Shown piece by piece: positions 20,264 through 28,592 of a stretch of 64,000 nt of DNA; position 1 is the stretch's first letter; each line of letters begins with the position of its first letter. Location: contig NZ_BDAU01000013.1 in assembly GCF_001612615.1 (NCBI RefSeq), forward strand, positions 124,001-188,000. Direction: 5' to 3'. Under the pieces are notes generated by a model. The model worked only from the letters and a program-made list of their open reading frames with translations. It had not been told where the DNA came from and searched no databases. The position numbers were made by a program, and so were the translations under genes. This stretch comes from Nocardia amikacinitolerans NBRC 108937 (GTDB lineage Bacteria; Actinomycetota; Actinomycetes; Mycobacteriales; Mycobacteriaceae).

Positions 20264-21291
20264 CGCGCCTCCACCAACTGCTTTCGGCGGGCGGGGGAGT
20301 AGCGATCGAGCAGACCAAGCACCTCGCGCTCGGAGTCGGCGTCGAGCAGATCGCGGTCGTTCATCCAGTCGTCGTCGAAGACGGTGTCCAGGTACTTCTC
20401 GCCGCCGTCGCAGACGATGGTGACCACCGTCGAGCTTGCGGGGAACTCCTCGAGCCTGGTCAGCCCCGCGTACACCGAGCCGCCCGCCGAACCGCCGAGC
20501 ATCAGGCCCAGCTTCTTGGCGACGGCGCGGGCGGTGGCGAAGGCCGCCACATCGGACACCTTCACGCCCTCGTCGAGCAGCGAATAGTCGACCGCGGTGC
20601 CGATGGTGGCGCCGGGCGGCGTGCCCGTGCCGGATTGCCAATACGGCCCGCCAGGCCCGCCGAAGGCGATGGAACCCACCGGTTCCACCCCGATCACATG
20701 CGGCGGGCAGCCGAGCTGCCGCAGCCGGGTCGCGGTGCCGAACAGCGAACCGCCGGTGCCGACCGCCGAGAGCAGGATGTCGACGCGCTCCACGTCCTCG
20801 AGCAACTCCTCGGCGACGGCGTAGTAGCCGACCGCGTTGGCGTCGTTGTTGTGCTGTTCGGTGAAGTAGGCGTCGTCCTGCGCGGCGGCCATCGCCTCGG
20901 CGAGGTCCTCCCGCGCCGAAGTGGCCAGGTTGTCGTCGCCCTCGTCGGCGACGTACACCAACTCCGCACCCATCGCTCGCATCGCGCGCAACTTGTCCTT
21001 ACATGCGTGGTGATCGACCACGGCGGTGAAGCGGTACCCGCGTTCGGCAGCAACCACCGCCAAGCCGAGCCCGGTGTTACCGGACGTGGATTCGATGATA
21101 TGCCCGCCACTCGGCAGCAAACCGCGCCGTTCGGCGTCGAGCACCATCTCGCGCGCCATCCTGATCTTGGCCGCGCCCGTCGGATTGAACTGTTCGAGCT
21201 TGAGCAGCAGCCGGGTTCCGGTCGCGGTGGTGGCCAGCTCGAAGAGCGGGGTGCGACCGATCAGGTCCGTCACGCGCGTGACGACAGGCAT
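20260..21291 (-). CDS. SbnA-like PLP-dependent enzyme, probable 2,3-diaminopropionate pathway
   Basis: This 343-residue fold-type II PLP enzyme resembles cysteine synthases and the SbnA/VioB group, which condense O-phosphoserine with glutamate toward L-2,3-diaminopropionate. The PLP lysine region reads NPTGAAKIRMA near residue 42, departing from the usual NPGGSxKDR (compare cbs in this window). STSGNTGLGLAVVAAERG (asparagine loop) and AVGTGGSLFGT (phosphate loop) are intact, as is GVEPVGS. AGGAGA precedes the ATG at 21291. It pairs with the SbnB-like gene in the same operon, which supports the Dap assignment. A plain cysteine synthase is the alternative. Confidence 0.8.
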   Translation of the reverse strand: MPVVTRVTDLIGRTPLFELATTATGTRLLLKLEQFNPTGAAKIRMAREMVLDAERRGLLPSGGHIIESTSGNTGLGLAVVAAERGYRFTAVVDHHACKDKLRAMRAMGAELVYVADEGDDNLATSAREDLAEAMAAAQDDAYFTEQHNNDANAVGYYAVAEELLEDVERVDILLSAVGTGGSLFGTATRLRQLGCPPHVIGVEPVGSIAFGGPGGPYWQSGTGTPPGATIGTAVDYSLLDEGVKVSDVAAFATARAVAKKLGLMLGGSAGGSVYAGLTRLEEFPASSTVVTIVCDGGEKYLDTVFDDDWMNDRDLLDADSEREVLGLLDRYSPARRKQLVEAR

Positions 21292-21393
21292 GAAAGTCTC
21301 CTATCCAGTGGCGACCCGGTCTTCGGAGTCGCCTGCCCGTGCTGCGGGGTTGCGGTGCGCGCGGGCGATGGTGAGTTGTGGTTCTCTGGTTGA

Positions 21394-23688
21394 TTACCCG
21401 GCGTCGAGCGTCCAGCGCAGCCGATCTTCCCGAACGTCGGAGAGCACGACCTTCGGCGGGATCGGCAGTTCGTGGAAGGCCGACTCGTTCGAATCCATCT
21501 GATAACCGGCGGTATTCGGATAGACGAGCAGATCACCCTCCTCGGCGCGCCTCGGCAGCGGGATGCGCCGCCAGCTGAGCATGTCGGATTCCAGGCAGCT
21601 CGCCGCGCCGACACTGGTCGGCGTCGGTTCGCCGGGGCGTTGCGGCCACAGCACCGGATCGGGCAGGTACTCGCTGTCGAACCACTGCTCGGACAGGCTG
21701 AGGCTGGTGCCGTCGACGGTGAGCAGCTGGTACGGCTGCCCGTCGGCGTGCCGGATCTTGCTGCCCTGCACACGGAAAACGGTGCTGCCCGCGCGATCCA
21801 GCAGCGCCCTGCCGGGCTCCACGGCCAGGCGGATGTCGTTGTCGCGCAGTCGGTCGGCCAGGTCGCCGTGGGCGAGGATCGCCGAGAGCATGGCAGGCCC
21901 CGGCGCGGGGAAGTGGTACGGGTAGTACGAGCCGAAGGATTTCCCGGCGTGGAACCACGAGCGGTCGACGCCGTCGGTGAACTCGCGCCACGCGCCCTCC
22001 GGCACGTAGTCGACGCCGAATCCGCCGCCGATCGAGATCGTGTCCGCGGCGTGTCCGAGTTCGCGCGCCGCCGCGCAGCGGTCGATCAGATCGGCGGCCT
22101 GCTCGGCGCGGGCGATCGCGTCGTAGCCGGACAGGTGGAAGCTGAAGCCCTCCAACTGAACCGGCTCCAGTCCGCGCGGCCCGGACGCGGCGATCACCGA
22201 CTGCGCCCGGTCCAGTTCGTCCTCGGTCATCCCGAATCGGCTGGCCGAGCCCGCGGGCAGCACCCGGAGCAGCACCCTGGCCGGAGTCGCGGCGGAGGCG
22301 ATCGCCGCGAGGCGGTCGAGCTCGCCGAGGCCGTCCACCGCGATCAGCGCACCGTGGCGGACGGCGAGCCACAGCAGGTCGTCGGACTTGGCCGGGCCGG
22401 TGACCATCAGTTCGCCGCCGCGCACACCCGCCGCCAGTGCGGCCGTCAGCTCGCCGACGCTGGAGACGTCGACGCCAGCGCCGTTCTCCGCGCAGGCCCG
22501 CGCCACACAGGCCGCCTTGTTCGCCTTCTTGCCGTAGTAGACGAGCCCGTCGACGCCCGCCCGCGCGAACGCGTCGCGGAAGCCTCGGATGTTCTCCCCG
22601 ACTCGCGCGGGGTACATGAGGTGGAACGGTCCACCGACCGCGAACGCGATGTCGTCGAGCAGGTGCGGGTCGGCCAGCACCCGACGCTCCCACTCGTCGA
22701 CGTGCGCGGGCATGGGCGGAGCCGCGATGCCGGGTGCGCGGCCGGCCGGGTCGTCGGCGATCTCCTCTACGAGGAGCTCGAGGAAGGCGTCGTCGGAATC
22801 GGTGTCGTCCCAGTCAGTTTCGGGGTGGTCGCCGAAATCGTTGGGAGTGTGCGCGAGAGCGTCGTCGGTGGTCGACTCCGGTTCGTCGTACTCCGTTTCG
22901 GCTTCCGCAGTGAATGGCACGTCCGCTCGCGGCGACGCGTCTTCGTCGAGAGCGCTCGCCTCGGTGTCCGCTGGCATGTCCGCTCGCGGCGACGCGGCTT
23001 CGTGGAGAGCGCTCGCCTCGGTGCCCGCTGGGTTTGGCGCGTCCGTGTGAAGCAGCGTGGTGCTGGTCTTCCACGGCGACGGCTGGGCACCGAGGGGCGC
23101 TGTGTCTGGGTCCAGTGCTGCCGCCTCGGCCTCGGACGGCGGCATGACATCGCCGACCCCGTGCGCACCGGTGCCGAGCGGACTCGCCTTGGCGTTCTTG
23201 GAGATCGGGGCGTCCGGGTGACCCGGCGTTGTAGTGGCCTCGAGCGGTGCCGAGTCGACACCGAGCGGCGCTGTGTCGGTGCCGAGCGCCGCTGCCTCCG
23301 CATCGAGCGGCGGCGAGCCGGCATCACGTGGCGACGAGATTTCGGCGGGTGGCGCGCCGGCGGGACGGAGGGCCGCCGCCGCGGCCTCGAATGGCGGTGC
23401 GGTCGGCTCGACCGTCCGCGTGTCGGTGTCGAGCGGCGATGCCCCGGCCGCGGGTGGTGCGGGTTCGACCTCGCGCGGCGATGCGTCGGCCTCGGGTGAC
23501 GTCATCTGTTCGAGCGTCTCCGTGCCGGTGTGCGGCGCGGTCGTGTCGCTGGGTGCGGTGGGCACGGGGAGTTCGCGCGAGCGGCTCGCGCGCGCACCGC
23601 CTTTCGCCTTGCGGGGCGCGGCGACGTCGAACAGCACCATGGTGTCGTGGTCGACCAGCTCCGGCTCGACGGCGGCCTCTAATCCCAC
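21394..23688 (-). CDS. Group IV PLP decarboxylase (SbnH/LysA-like) with a 328-residue disordered N-terminal extension
   Basis: The 764-residue product starts at a GTG at 23688 behind GGAGG and overlaps the upstream gene by ten bases; an ATG at 23640 is an alternative. Residues 1-328 are Ala/Pro/Asp/Glu/Ser/Thr-rich, acidic and repetitive, without signal peptide. Residues 329-764 form a complete alanine-racemase-fold decarboxylase: PLP lysine 388 in YYGKKANKAA, glycine loop GGGFGVDYVPEG, phosphate-binding EPGRALLD and catalytic Cys698 in ASCLESDML. Relatives include diaminopimelate and ornithine decarboxylases and SbnH of staphyloferrin B synthesis. The substrate here is presumably an amino acid made by the operon; citryl-Dap is unlikely as no synthetase is present. 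Confidence 0.85.
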   Translation of the reverse strand: MGLEAAVEPELVDHDTMVLFDVAAPRKAKGGARASRSRELPVPTAPSDTTAPHTGTETLEQMTSPEADASPREVEPAPPAAGASPLDTDTRTVEPTAPPFEAAAAALRPAGAPPAEISSPRDAGSPPLDAEAAALGTDTAPLGVDSAPLEATTTPGHPDAPISKNAKASPLGTGAHGVGDVMPPSEAEAAALDPDTAPLGAQPSPWKTSTTLLHTDAPNPAGTEASALHEAASPRADMPADTEASALDEDASPRADVPFTAEAETEYDEPESTTDDALAHTPNDFGDHPETDWDDTDSDDAFLELLVEEIADDPAGRAPGIAAPPMPAHVDEWERRVLADPHLLDDIAFAVGGPFHLMYPARVGENIRGFRDAFARAGVDGLVYYGKKANKAACVARACAENGAGVDVSSVGELTAALAAGVRGGELMVTGPAKSDDLLWLAVRHGALIAVDGLGELDRLAAIASAATPARVLLRVLPAGSASRFGMTEDELDRAQSVIAASGPRGLEPVQLEGFSFHLSGYDAIARAEQAADLIDRCAAARELGHAADTISIGGGFGVDYVPEGAWREFTDGVDRSWFHAGKSFGSYYPYHFPAPGPAMLSAILAHGDLADRLRDNDIRLAVEPGRALLDRAGSTVFRVQGSKIRHADGQPYQLLTVDGTSLSLSEQWFDSEYLPDPVLWPQRPGEPTPTSVGAASCLESDMLSWRRIPLPRRAEEGDLLVYPNTAGYQMDSNESAFHELPIPPKVVLSDVREDRLRWTLDAG
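22921..23034 (-). repeat. 57-bp in-frame tandem duplication in the decarboxylase extension
   Basis: Two adjacent 57-bp copies (22921-22977 and 22978-23034) differ at several bases and encode two 19-residue units beginning TEASAL and containing ASPRAD. The unit is a multiple of three, so copy number can change without breaking the frame. Confidence 0.85.
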
Positions 23689-24689
23689 AGGGGCACCTCC
23701 GTGCCCCGGCCTTCGGCGATGGCGCGTTCGGCGAGCGCGTGCGCGACGGCGACGTCGGTGAGGACGAGGCCGCTGTTGTAGACGAAGATCTTCTCCTCGT
23801 CCGAGCGACGCGCAACGGCCCTGCGGTGGAGGATCTGCGGCAGTTCGGCGTCGACCGCGCGCAGCGTGCCGTCCGGGCCGACCATGTCGGTGCCGGTGAG
23901 CTGCATCTGTTCGGCGCTGGTCGCCACCACCCGGTCCGCCTCGACCAGCGCCGAGGGCGCGAGTCCGTAACCGACCAGCACGGCGGTCGAGCCGGGCGCG
24001 AGATCCTCGGCCTCCAACGCGACTTCGGTTCCCGGACCCGCTGTCGCCAACACCACGTCGGCGTGCGCCGCGGCGGCGCGCGGATCGGGCACGGTCTCCA
24101 GCAGCGCCTGCGGGTTGTACTCGGCGAGCTGGCTGTGCACAGCGGCAAGACCGTCCGGATGCGTTCCGTACACCATCAGCTTGCGCAGCTGCGGATTCGC
24201 GGCGAGCAGATGCGGCAGCGCGTTGCGTCCCTGGGTTCCGGTGCCGATCAGCAGCACGCTCTCCGCCCCGCGGCGCATGGTCTCGCGTACCAGCAGCGCG
24301 GAGACGGCCGGTGTGCGCAGCGCGCCGACCCGTGCGCAATCCATCATGGCGATGGGCGCGCCGGTGGAGTCGTCGTAGAGAGTGATGGTCGTGTAATAGC
24401 GCTTGGTGCTGCGGTCGTGCCCGGGATCGAACTTGTACGAGGTCTTCATGGCGACCACGCGCCGCCTGCCGTCGCGGCCGAGCATGGCATAGGCCACCGA
24501 CCAGCCGTCCGGATTGGCGACGCTCAATTTGCGCGGGTTGTCCGAATCTCCCGCCGCGAAAGCCAGATACGCGTCTTCGACCGCACGCACCACGTCGCCC
24601 GGCGTGATGGGGACGTCGGCGAGGTCGCTACGGCTCAGCACGCGCAGCGGCGTGCTCCGATCACGAGTGTTCAACGGTTCCTCGTTCAT
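23679..24689 (-). CDS. Ornithine cyclodeaminase/mu-crystallin family dehydrogenase (SbnB-like)
   Basis: The 336-residue product equals SbnB in length. SbnB oxidatively hydrolyses N-(1-amino-1-carboxy-2-ethyl)-glutamate to 2,3-diaminopropionate, 2-oxoglutarate and NADH. Visible features are the substrate segment AMKTSYKFDPGHDRSTKRYYTTITLYD, the family motif MMDCARVGALRTPAVSALLVRE, and the Rossmann loop LLIGTGTQGRNALPHL near residues 140-155. I chose the ATG at 24689, which overlaps the upstream oxygenase by 29 bases; the ribosome binding site is weak, so a start shift of several codons is possible. It belongs to the five-gene operon and pairs with the SbnA-like enzyme. True cyclodeaminase activity is an alternative. 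Confidence 0.82.
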   Translation of the reverse strand: MNEEPLNTRDRSTPLRVLSRSDLADVPITPGDVVRAVEDAYLAFAAGDSDNPRKLSVANPDGWSVAYAMLGRDGRRRVVAMKTSYKFDPGHDRSTKRYYTTITLYDDSTGAPIAMMDCARVGALRTPAVSALLVRETMRRGAESVLLIGTGTQGRNALPHLLAANPQLRKLMVYGTHPDGLAAVHSQLAEYNPQALLETVPDPRAAAAHADVVLATAGPGTEVALEAEDLAPGSTAVLVGYGLAPSALVEADRVVATSAEQMQLTGTDMVGPDGTLRAVDAELPQILHRRAVARRSDEEKIFVYNSGLVLTDVAVAHALAERAIAEGRGTEVPLWD

Positions 24690-25815
24690 CTGGTGTTGTG
24701 TCCCGCTCTGCATCCGCTCGGCCAGTTCCCATTCGGAACGGGGCGACAGTTCGTTGCCCGTAACCATTCTCATCGGCCTCGGCGGCTCGGCGCCGACGTT
24801 CGGGCAGGCGGATGTTGACCCGCTTGAGCCAGCGGTCGGTGCCGTCGTAACGCGCGGTGAACGGTACCCGACCGTGCACGGCCACGTCATTGTCCACCAG
24901 CAACAACTCGCCGGGCGCCAACGCCGCGGTGTGGCACACCCGTTCGAGTTCCGCGGTGAGCCGGGCGTATGCGCTGCGGAACTCGGGGTCGGCGTCGTCG
25001 AGCGGGGTGTAGGCCGGGTCGTAACGCAAGGTCGGATGCGTTGTGTCCGAGCTCGATTCGGCCGCGTCCCACACCGTCGGGATGGGCGGCGGGGTGAACC
25101 GTTCGTGGCCGTCGCCGTAGGAGACGTCGGGCAGGATCGGCAGCGTCGGGGTGCTGAGCAGCCGGTACTCGTCCTCGGTCAGCTCGACCTGCCGCACCGA
25201 GGACACCGTGGTGCCCACCATGTCGGGATTGCGGAGGCAGGCGAGCACCAGCAGGTTCGCGCGGTCGGGGTGGAAGGCGTCTTCGGTGTGCGGGCTGAGC
25301 AGCGTCTTGCTGCTGGCGCCCGACTGCTCGTCCTCGTGGCCCGGCGTTGGCACGATGTTGTTGACCAAGCGGCCGTCCTGCTGTCCGGACCAGCCGAACG
25401 GCTCACCCGCGCAGCGCGCGAGCAGCAGCATGGCGATGTCGAGCTGAAAGGAGTTGCCGCGCTGCGGATCACCGCTCCACCGGGCGGCTTCGCGCCAGCT
25501 CGGCGGTGTCGGACCGAATTCGTCGTCGGTCAGCGGCAGCCCGCGCACGATGGTCGCGCCCGAGGGGCTCGCGGGCGGGCGCATGGCGATCCGGACCGAT
25601 TCGGGCAGCTCGCGGGCGCCCGCTTCGATCAGCGCGATCAGCGCCGGATCCGTCAGTCTTCGCGTCAGGCGTGCCGCGCCGCCGGAGCCGAGATCGACTG
25701 TGCTACAAATCTCACGCGCGAGCTCACGCACCGCGCGCCCGGCGTCCGGGGGCAGCTCGCGTCGTTCGATGCCTTGCGGGTGAAGCGTCATACGTTCGGA
25801 GAGAACGCTTTTCAC
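24661..25815 (-). CDS. Fe(II)/2-oxoglutarate oxygenase of the clavaminate synthase / VioC type
   Basis: This 384-residue TauD-superfamily enzyme probably hydroxylates a free or modified amino acid. The iron facial triad is visible: His176 and Glu178 in SPHTEDAFHP and His314 in LLVDNDVAVHGR; Arg332 in RWLKRVNIR should bind 2-oxoglutarate. The VHGRxPF and KRVN context is characteristic of the VioC/AsnO/clavaminate-synthase group, which acts at the beta-carbon of Arg or Asn. The start is a GTG at 25815 with AAGGGAA upstream; ATGs at 25836 and 25791 have weaker sites. The C-terminal 45 residues are charged and probably disordered. It is the first gene of the operon, 78 bases downstream of an IdeR-like box. 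Confidence 0.88.
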   Translation of the reverse strand: MKSVLSERMTLHPQGIERRELPPDAGRAVRELAREICSTVDLGSGGAARLTRRLTDPALIALIEAGARELPESVRIAMRPPASPSGATIVRGLPLTDDEFGPTPPSWREAARWSGDPQRGNSFQLDIAMLLLARCAGEPFGWSGQQDGRLVNNIVPTPGHEDEQSGASSKTLLSPHTEDAFHPDRANLLVLACLRNPDMVGTTVSSVRQVELTEDEYRLLSTPTLPILPDVSYGDGHERFTPPPIPTVWDAAESSSDTTHPTLRYDPAYTPLDDADPEFRSAYARLTAELERVCHTAALAPGELLLVDNDVAVHGRVPFTARYDGTDRWLKRVNIRLPERRRRAAEADENGYGQRTVAPFRMGTGRADAERDTTPDERGTVEHS

Positions 25816-25893
25816 CGGGGATTCCCTTCTTCGCATCGGGTCGAAAAGCGGGTGGGGACGATTCGATCTGCGAAGCTAGTGCCTCTCGCGCGC

Positions 25894-25912
25894 TTAAGCA
25901 AGGCTAACCTAA
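25894..25912 (-). promoter_or_regulatory. IdeR/DtxR-like iron box for the biosynthetic operon
   Basis: TTAAGCAAGGCTAACCTAA matches 16 of 19 positions of TTAGGTTAGGCTAACCTAA; the right half-site is perfect. It lies 78 bases upstream of the oxygenase start on the minus strand, a position compatible with repression by iron-loaded IdeR. Confidence 0.75.
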
Positions 25913-26050
25913 GCGAGTCGGAAAAATAGCGAAAACGCATCGAAAAGCCTAGATCTCGCCCGGGGCGTGTGCCGGACATTCGTCGGCAACTGTCGTCCCG
26001 CCGTCGCGTCCGTGTGCTGATTGGCGGATACGCACTGGTAGGCGGCGTAT

Positions 26051-26069
26051 TTAGGCTAGCCTGTCCTAG
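26051..26069 (+). promoter_or_regulatory. IdeR/DtxR-like iron box for the transporter operon
   Basis: TTAGGCTAGCCTGTCCTAG matches about 14-15 of 19 consensus positions, with the left half-site best. It lies 54 bases before the binding-protein start. The 308-base divergent region 25816-26123 holds this box and the one at 25894 and no gene. Confidence 0.7.
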
Positions 26070-26123
26070 CCTTGTAGTGTCGGGTCTCAGGCCCGCAGTG
26101 AACGATGAGGGAAGGCGACACCG

Positions 26124-27653
26124 ATGGGTTTCAACCGACGGCAACTTCTGCGCTCCAGTGCCGGAGTCGGCGCGCTACTTTTCGTCGCGGCGTGTACCGA
26201 CAGTGCCGATCCGAGCGGCCCCGCGCGGCGCGGCGGCACCCTGCGCGTCGGTGCGCTCGGCACCGCGGCGCGCATCGAACGCGACCCGCACGCGAACCTC
26301 AGCAACGACAGCGATTTCCTGATCACGTCGCTGGTCTACGACGCGCTGACCGTATCGGGTGACAAGCCGAATACCGTTGCACGCCTTGCGAGTTCGTGGG
26401 AGCCGGACGCGGCGCAGCGGCGCTGGGCGTTCACGATCGCCGAGGGCGCCACCTTCCACGACGGCGCGCCGGTTACCGCCGACGACGTGGTGTGGTCGCT
26501 GCGCCGACTGCGCTCGGTGGGCGGCGCGTCGAAGATGCCCGTGGCGGCCGAGGACATCACCGCCGACGGCCCGAACCGGGTTGTGCTCACCGTGCCGGAG
26601 CCGAATACCCAACTGCCCCTGCTGGTTCGGTTGATGACCTTCACTGTGAGAAAAGACACTACGGACTTCACCAAGGCCAACGGCACCGGCCCGTTCCGGC
26701 TCGAGTCCTTCCAGGGCGGCAACGCGCGGCTGGTGCGCAACGAGAACTGGCATGGCGCGGGCGCGGAACCGCGACTGCCGTTGCTCGACGCCATCGAGGT
26801 GACGATGTTCGAAAGCGTGACGGCACTGGGCAATGCGGTGCTCGGCGGGCAGATCGATCTGGCGTCCAATGTCGGCGCGATCGCGGGCCGCACCGCCGAA
26901 GGTCGCGGCGATCTCCGTGTGGTGCGGCGCGCGAACGACACCATGCTCGGTGTGGCCATGCGCGCCGCCGACGGTCCGTTCGCCGATCCGCGGGTGCGCG
27001 CCGCGGTGCGCCTCGGTGTCGACCGAAAGGCGTTGGTGGATCAGGTGCATTCGGGCTATGGCACGATCGCCAACGACGTCCTCGGCACCGCCGACCCGAC
27101 CTACGACACCAGCATTCCGCAGCGGACGCGCGATATCGAGCGAGCGAAAACCCTGCTGCGCGAGGCCAGTTTCGACACCGGTCGCAGCTACCCGCTGGTG
27201 ACGAAGCCGGAGGCGCCCGGCGAAGTGGAGTCTGCGAAGGTGATCGCCACCCAGCTGGCCGACATCGGCCTCCGGTTGGACGTGGTCGAGCAGGAGTCCA
27301 ACGCCTTCTACGACCGCACCTGGTTGCAGGCCCCGCTCTACACCGTCTCGTGGGGCACCAACGATTCGACGATGTTTTACGCGAGCAAACTCATGTCGAG
27401 TGGCTCCAACCGCAACGAAACCGCCTTCAAGGACGCGGAATTCGACACAGCCACCGCGGCGGCGCTGGCTGCCTCCGATCCCGCCGAGCTCGAAAAGGCG
27501 AGTCGCCGTGTGCAAGCCATCCAGCACGAGCGCGGCGGCTATCTGGTGTGGGGCATGGCCGACGGTATCGATATCGCCACCAGCGCCGTGCGCGACCTGC
27601 CGACGCTCGGCGGCTTCGGACGGGTGCAGCTCGAACGGGTCTGGTTGGCGTGA
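26124..27653 (+). CDS. ABC transporter substrate-binding lipoprotein (OppA/NikA family)
   Basis: The 509-residue product has a twin-arginine-like start (NRRQLLRSS) and a lipobox with Cys24 (LFVAAC), so it is probably a lipid-anchored extracytoplasmic receptor, possibly Tat-exported. The body is an SBP family 5 protein: SDFLITSLVYDAL, the family signature WAFTIAEGATFHDGAPVTADDVVWSLRRL near residues 100-125, and NGTGPFRLESF. Family members bind peptides, nickel-histidine complexes or opine metallophores. GAGGGAAGG precedes the ATG. It starts the three-gene plus-strand operon behind an IdeR-like box and overlaps the permease gene by four bases. Ligand not predictable from sequence. Confidence 0.93.
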   Translation: MGFNRRQLLRSSAGVGALLFVAACTDSADPSGPARRGGTLRVGALGTAARIERDPHANLSNDSDFLITSLVYDALTVSGDKPNTVARLASSWEPDAAQRRWAFTIAEGATFHDGAPVTADDVVWSLRRLRSVGGASKMPVAAEDITADGPNRVVLTVPEPNTQLPLLVRLMTFTVRKDTTDFTKANGTGPFRLESFQGGNARLVRNENWHGAGAEPRLPLLDAIEVTMFESVTALGNAVLGGQIDLASNVGAIAGRTAEGRGDLRVVRRANDTMLGVAMRAADGPFADPRVRAAVRLGVDRKALVDQVHSGYGTIANDVLGTADPTYDTSIPQRTRDIERAKTLLREASFDTGRSYPLVTKPEAPGEVESAKVIATQLADIGLRLDVVEQESNAFYDRTWLQAPLYTVSWGTNDSTMFYASKLMSSGSNRNETAFKDAEFDTATAAALAASDPAELEKASRRVQAIQHERGGYLVWGMADGIDIATSAVRDLPTLGGFGRVQLERVWLA

Positions 27654-28579
27654 CGACCTTCGCCCGACTTCTGCTCCGGCGCGTCGCCCTGCTGCTGGCA
27701 CTGCTCGCCGCGGTGTTCGTGGCCGTGGATCTGTTGCCGGGCAATACAGCCCGCGCGGTCCTCGGCAGGGAGGCGACGCCGGAGCAGGTCGCGGCGAAGG
27801 AGCGCGAGCTCGGACTCGACCGGCCGCTCGTCGTGCGGTTCCTTGACTGGATCTCCGGCGTCGCGACCGGCGATTTCGGCCGCACCGCGCGCGGCAGGTC
27901 GATCAACGAGTTGCTCGCGGACAAGTTTCCGCCGACTCTGCTGCTCGGCGGCATCGCGCTCACCGTGACAGTGGTCGCGTCGCTGCTCCTCGGCGCCTGG
28001 TGGGCGACGCGTTCGCGCGGCGTCGCGGCGCGGCTGTTGCAGCCGGGCAGCACGGTGGCCGCGGCCGTTCCGGAGTTCGTACTGGCGACCTTGCTGATCA
28101 TGGTGTTCTCATTGGCCACGGGATGGCTACCCGCGGTTACCATCACCGGCCGCTCCGGCTTCCCGGTGAGCGCGGACATGCTGGTGCTGCCGGTACTCGC
28201 GCTCGCCATCCCGCAGATCGGCTGGAACACCAGGGTGGTGCGCGCCGCGCTGGCCGACGCCGCCCGCGCACCGCACGTGGAAAGCGCGGTGCTGGACGGA
28301 CTTTCGACGCCGCACGTGCTGACCCGTTACCTGGTGCCGTTCGCCGCGCCGACCATCGTCGCCAGCTTCGCCACGACCGTCGGCATGCTGCTCGGCGGCG
28401 CGCTGGTGGTCGAGACCATCTTCAACTATCCGGGGCTCGGCGCGGTGCTCGCCGGGTCGGTGGCCGACCGGGACACGTCGGTGGTCGCGGCGGTGGTCGC
28501 GCTGTCGGGCGTGGTCATCATGCTGATGCTCGCCGTCGCGGACGGTATTCGGGCGTGGTCGCTGCGGGGGCGGCGATGA
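27650..28579 (+). CDS. ABC transporter permease, DppB/NikB type
   Basis: This 309-residue membrane protein has about six transmembrane segments. It shows the DppB layout: a first helix RRVALLLALLAAVFVAVDLL, an extracellular region with LGLDRPLVVRFLDW and GDFGRTARGRSI, then the permease core with the EAA-like loop HVESAVLDGLSTPHVLTRYLVP that contacts the ATPases. I chose the GTG at 27650, which overlaps the binding-protein stop codon by four bases (GTGA). The frame is open far upstream but that part is a shadow of the binding-protein gene. It would heterodimerise with the permease part of the next gene product. Confidence 0.92.
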   Translation: MTTFARLLLRRVALLLALLAAVFVAVDLLPGNTARAVLGREATPEQVAAKERELGLDRPLVVRFLDWISGVATGDFGRTARGRSINELLADKFPPTLLLGGIALTVTVVASLLLGAWWATRSRGVAARLLQPGSTVAAAVPEFVLATLLIMVFSLATGWLPAVTITGRSGFPVSADMLVLPVLALAIPQIGWNTRVVRAALADAARAPHVESAVLDGLSTPHVLTRYLVPFAAPTIVASFATTVGMLLGGALVVETIFNYPGLGAVLAGSVADRDTSVVAAVVALSGVVIMLMLAVADGIRAWSLRGRR

Positions 28580-28592
28580 GAAAGGGGACGCG

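Noticed and set aside
23688-24339. Longer decarboxylase start giving 981 residues
   Set aside because: The upstream part is in a different frame inside the SbnB-like gene; the GTG at 23688 has the good ribosome binding site.
25816-26123. Zur box instead of an iron box
   Set aside because: The halves TTAGG/CCTAA fit the IdeR/DtxR consensus better than the AT-rich Zur palindrome with its TGAAAATGATT-type half-sites; metal specificity still needs testing.
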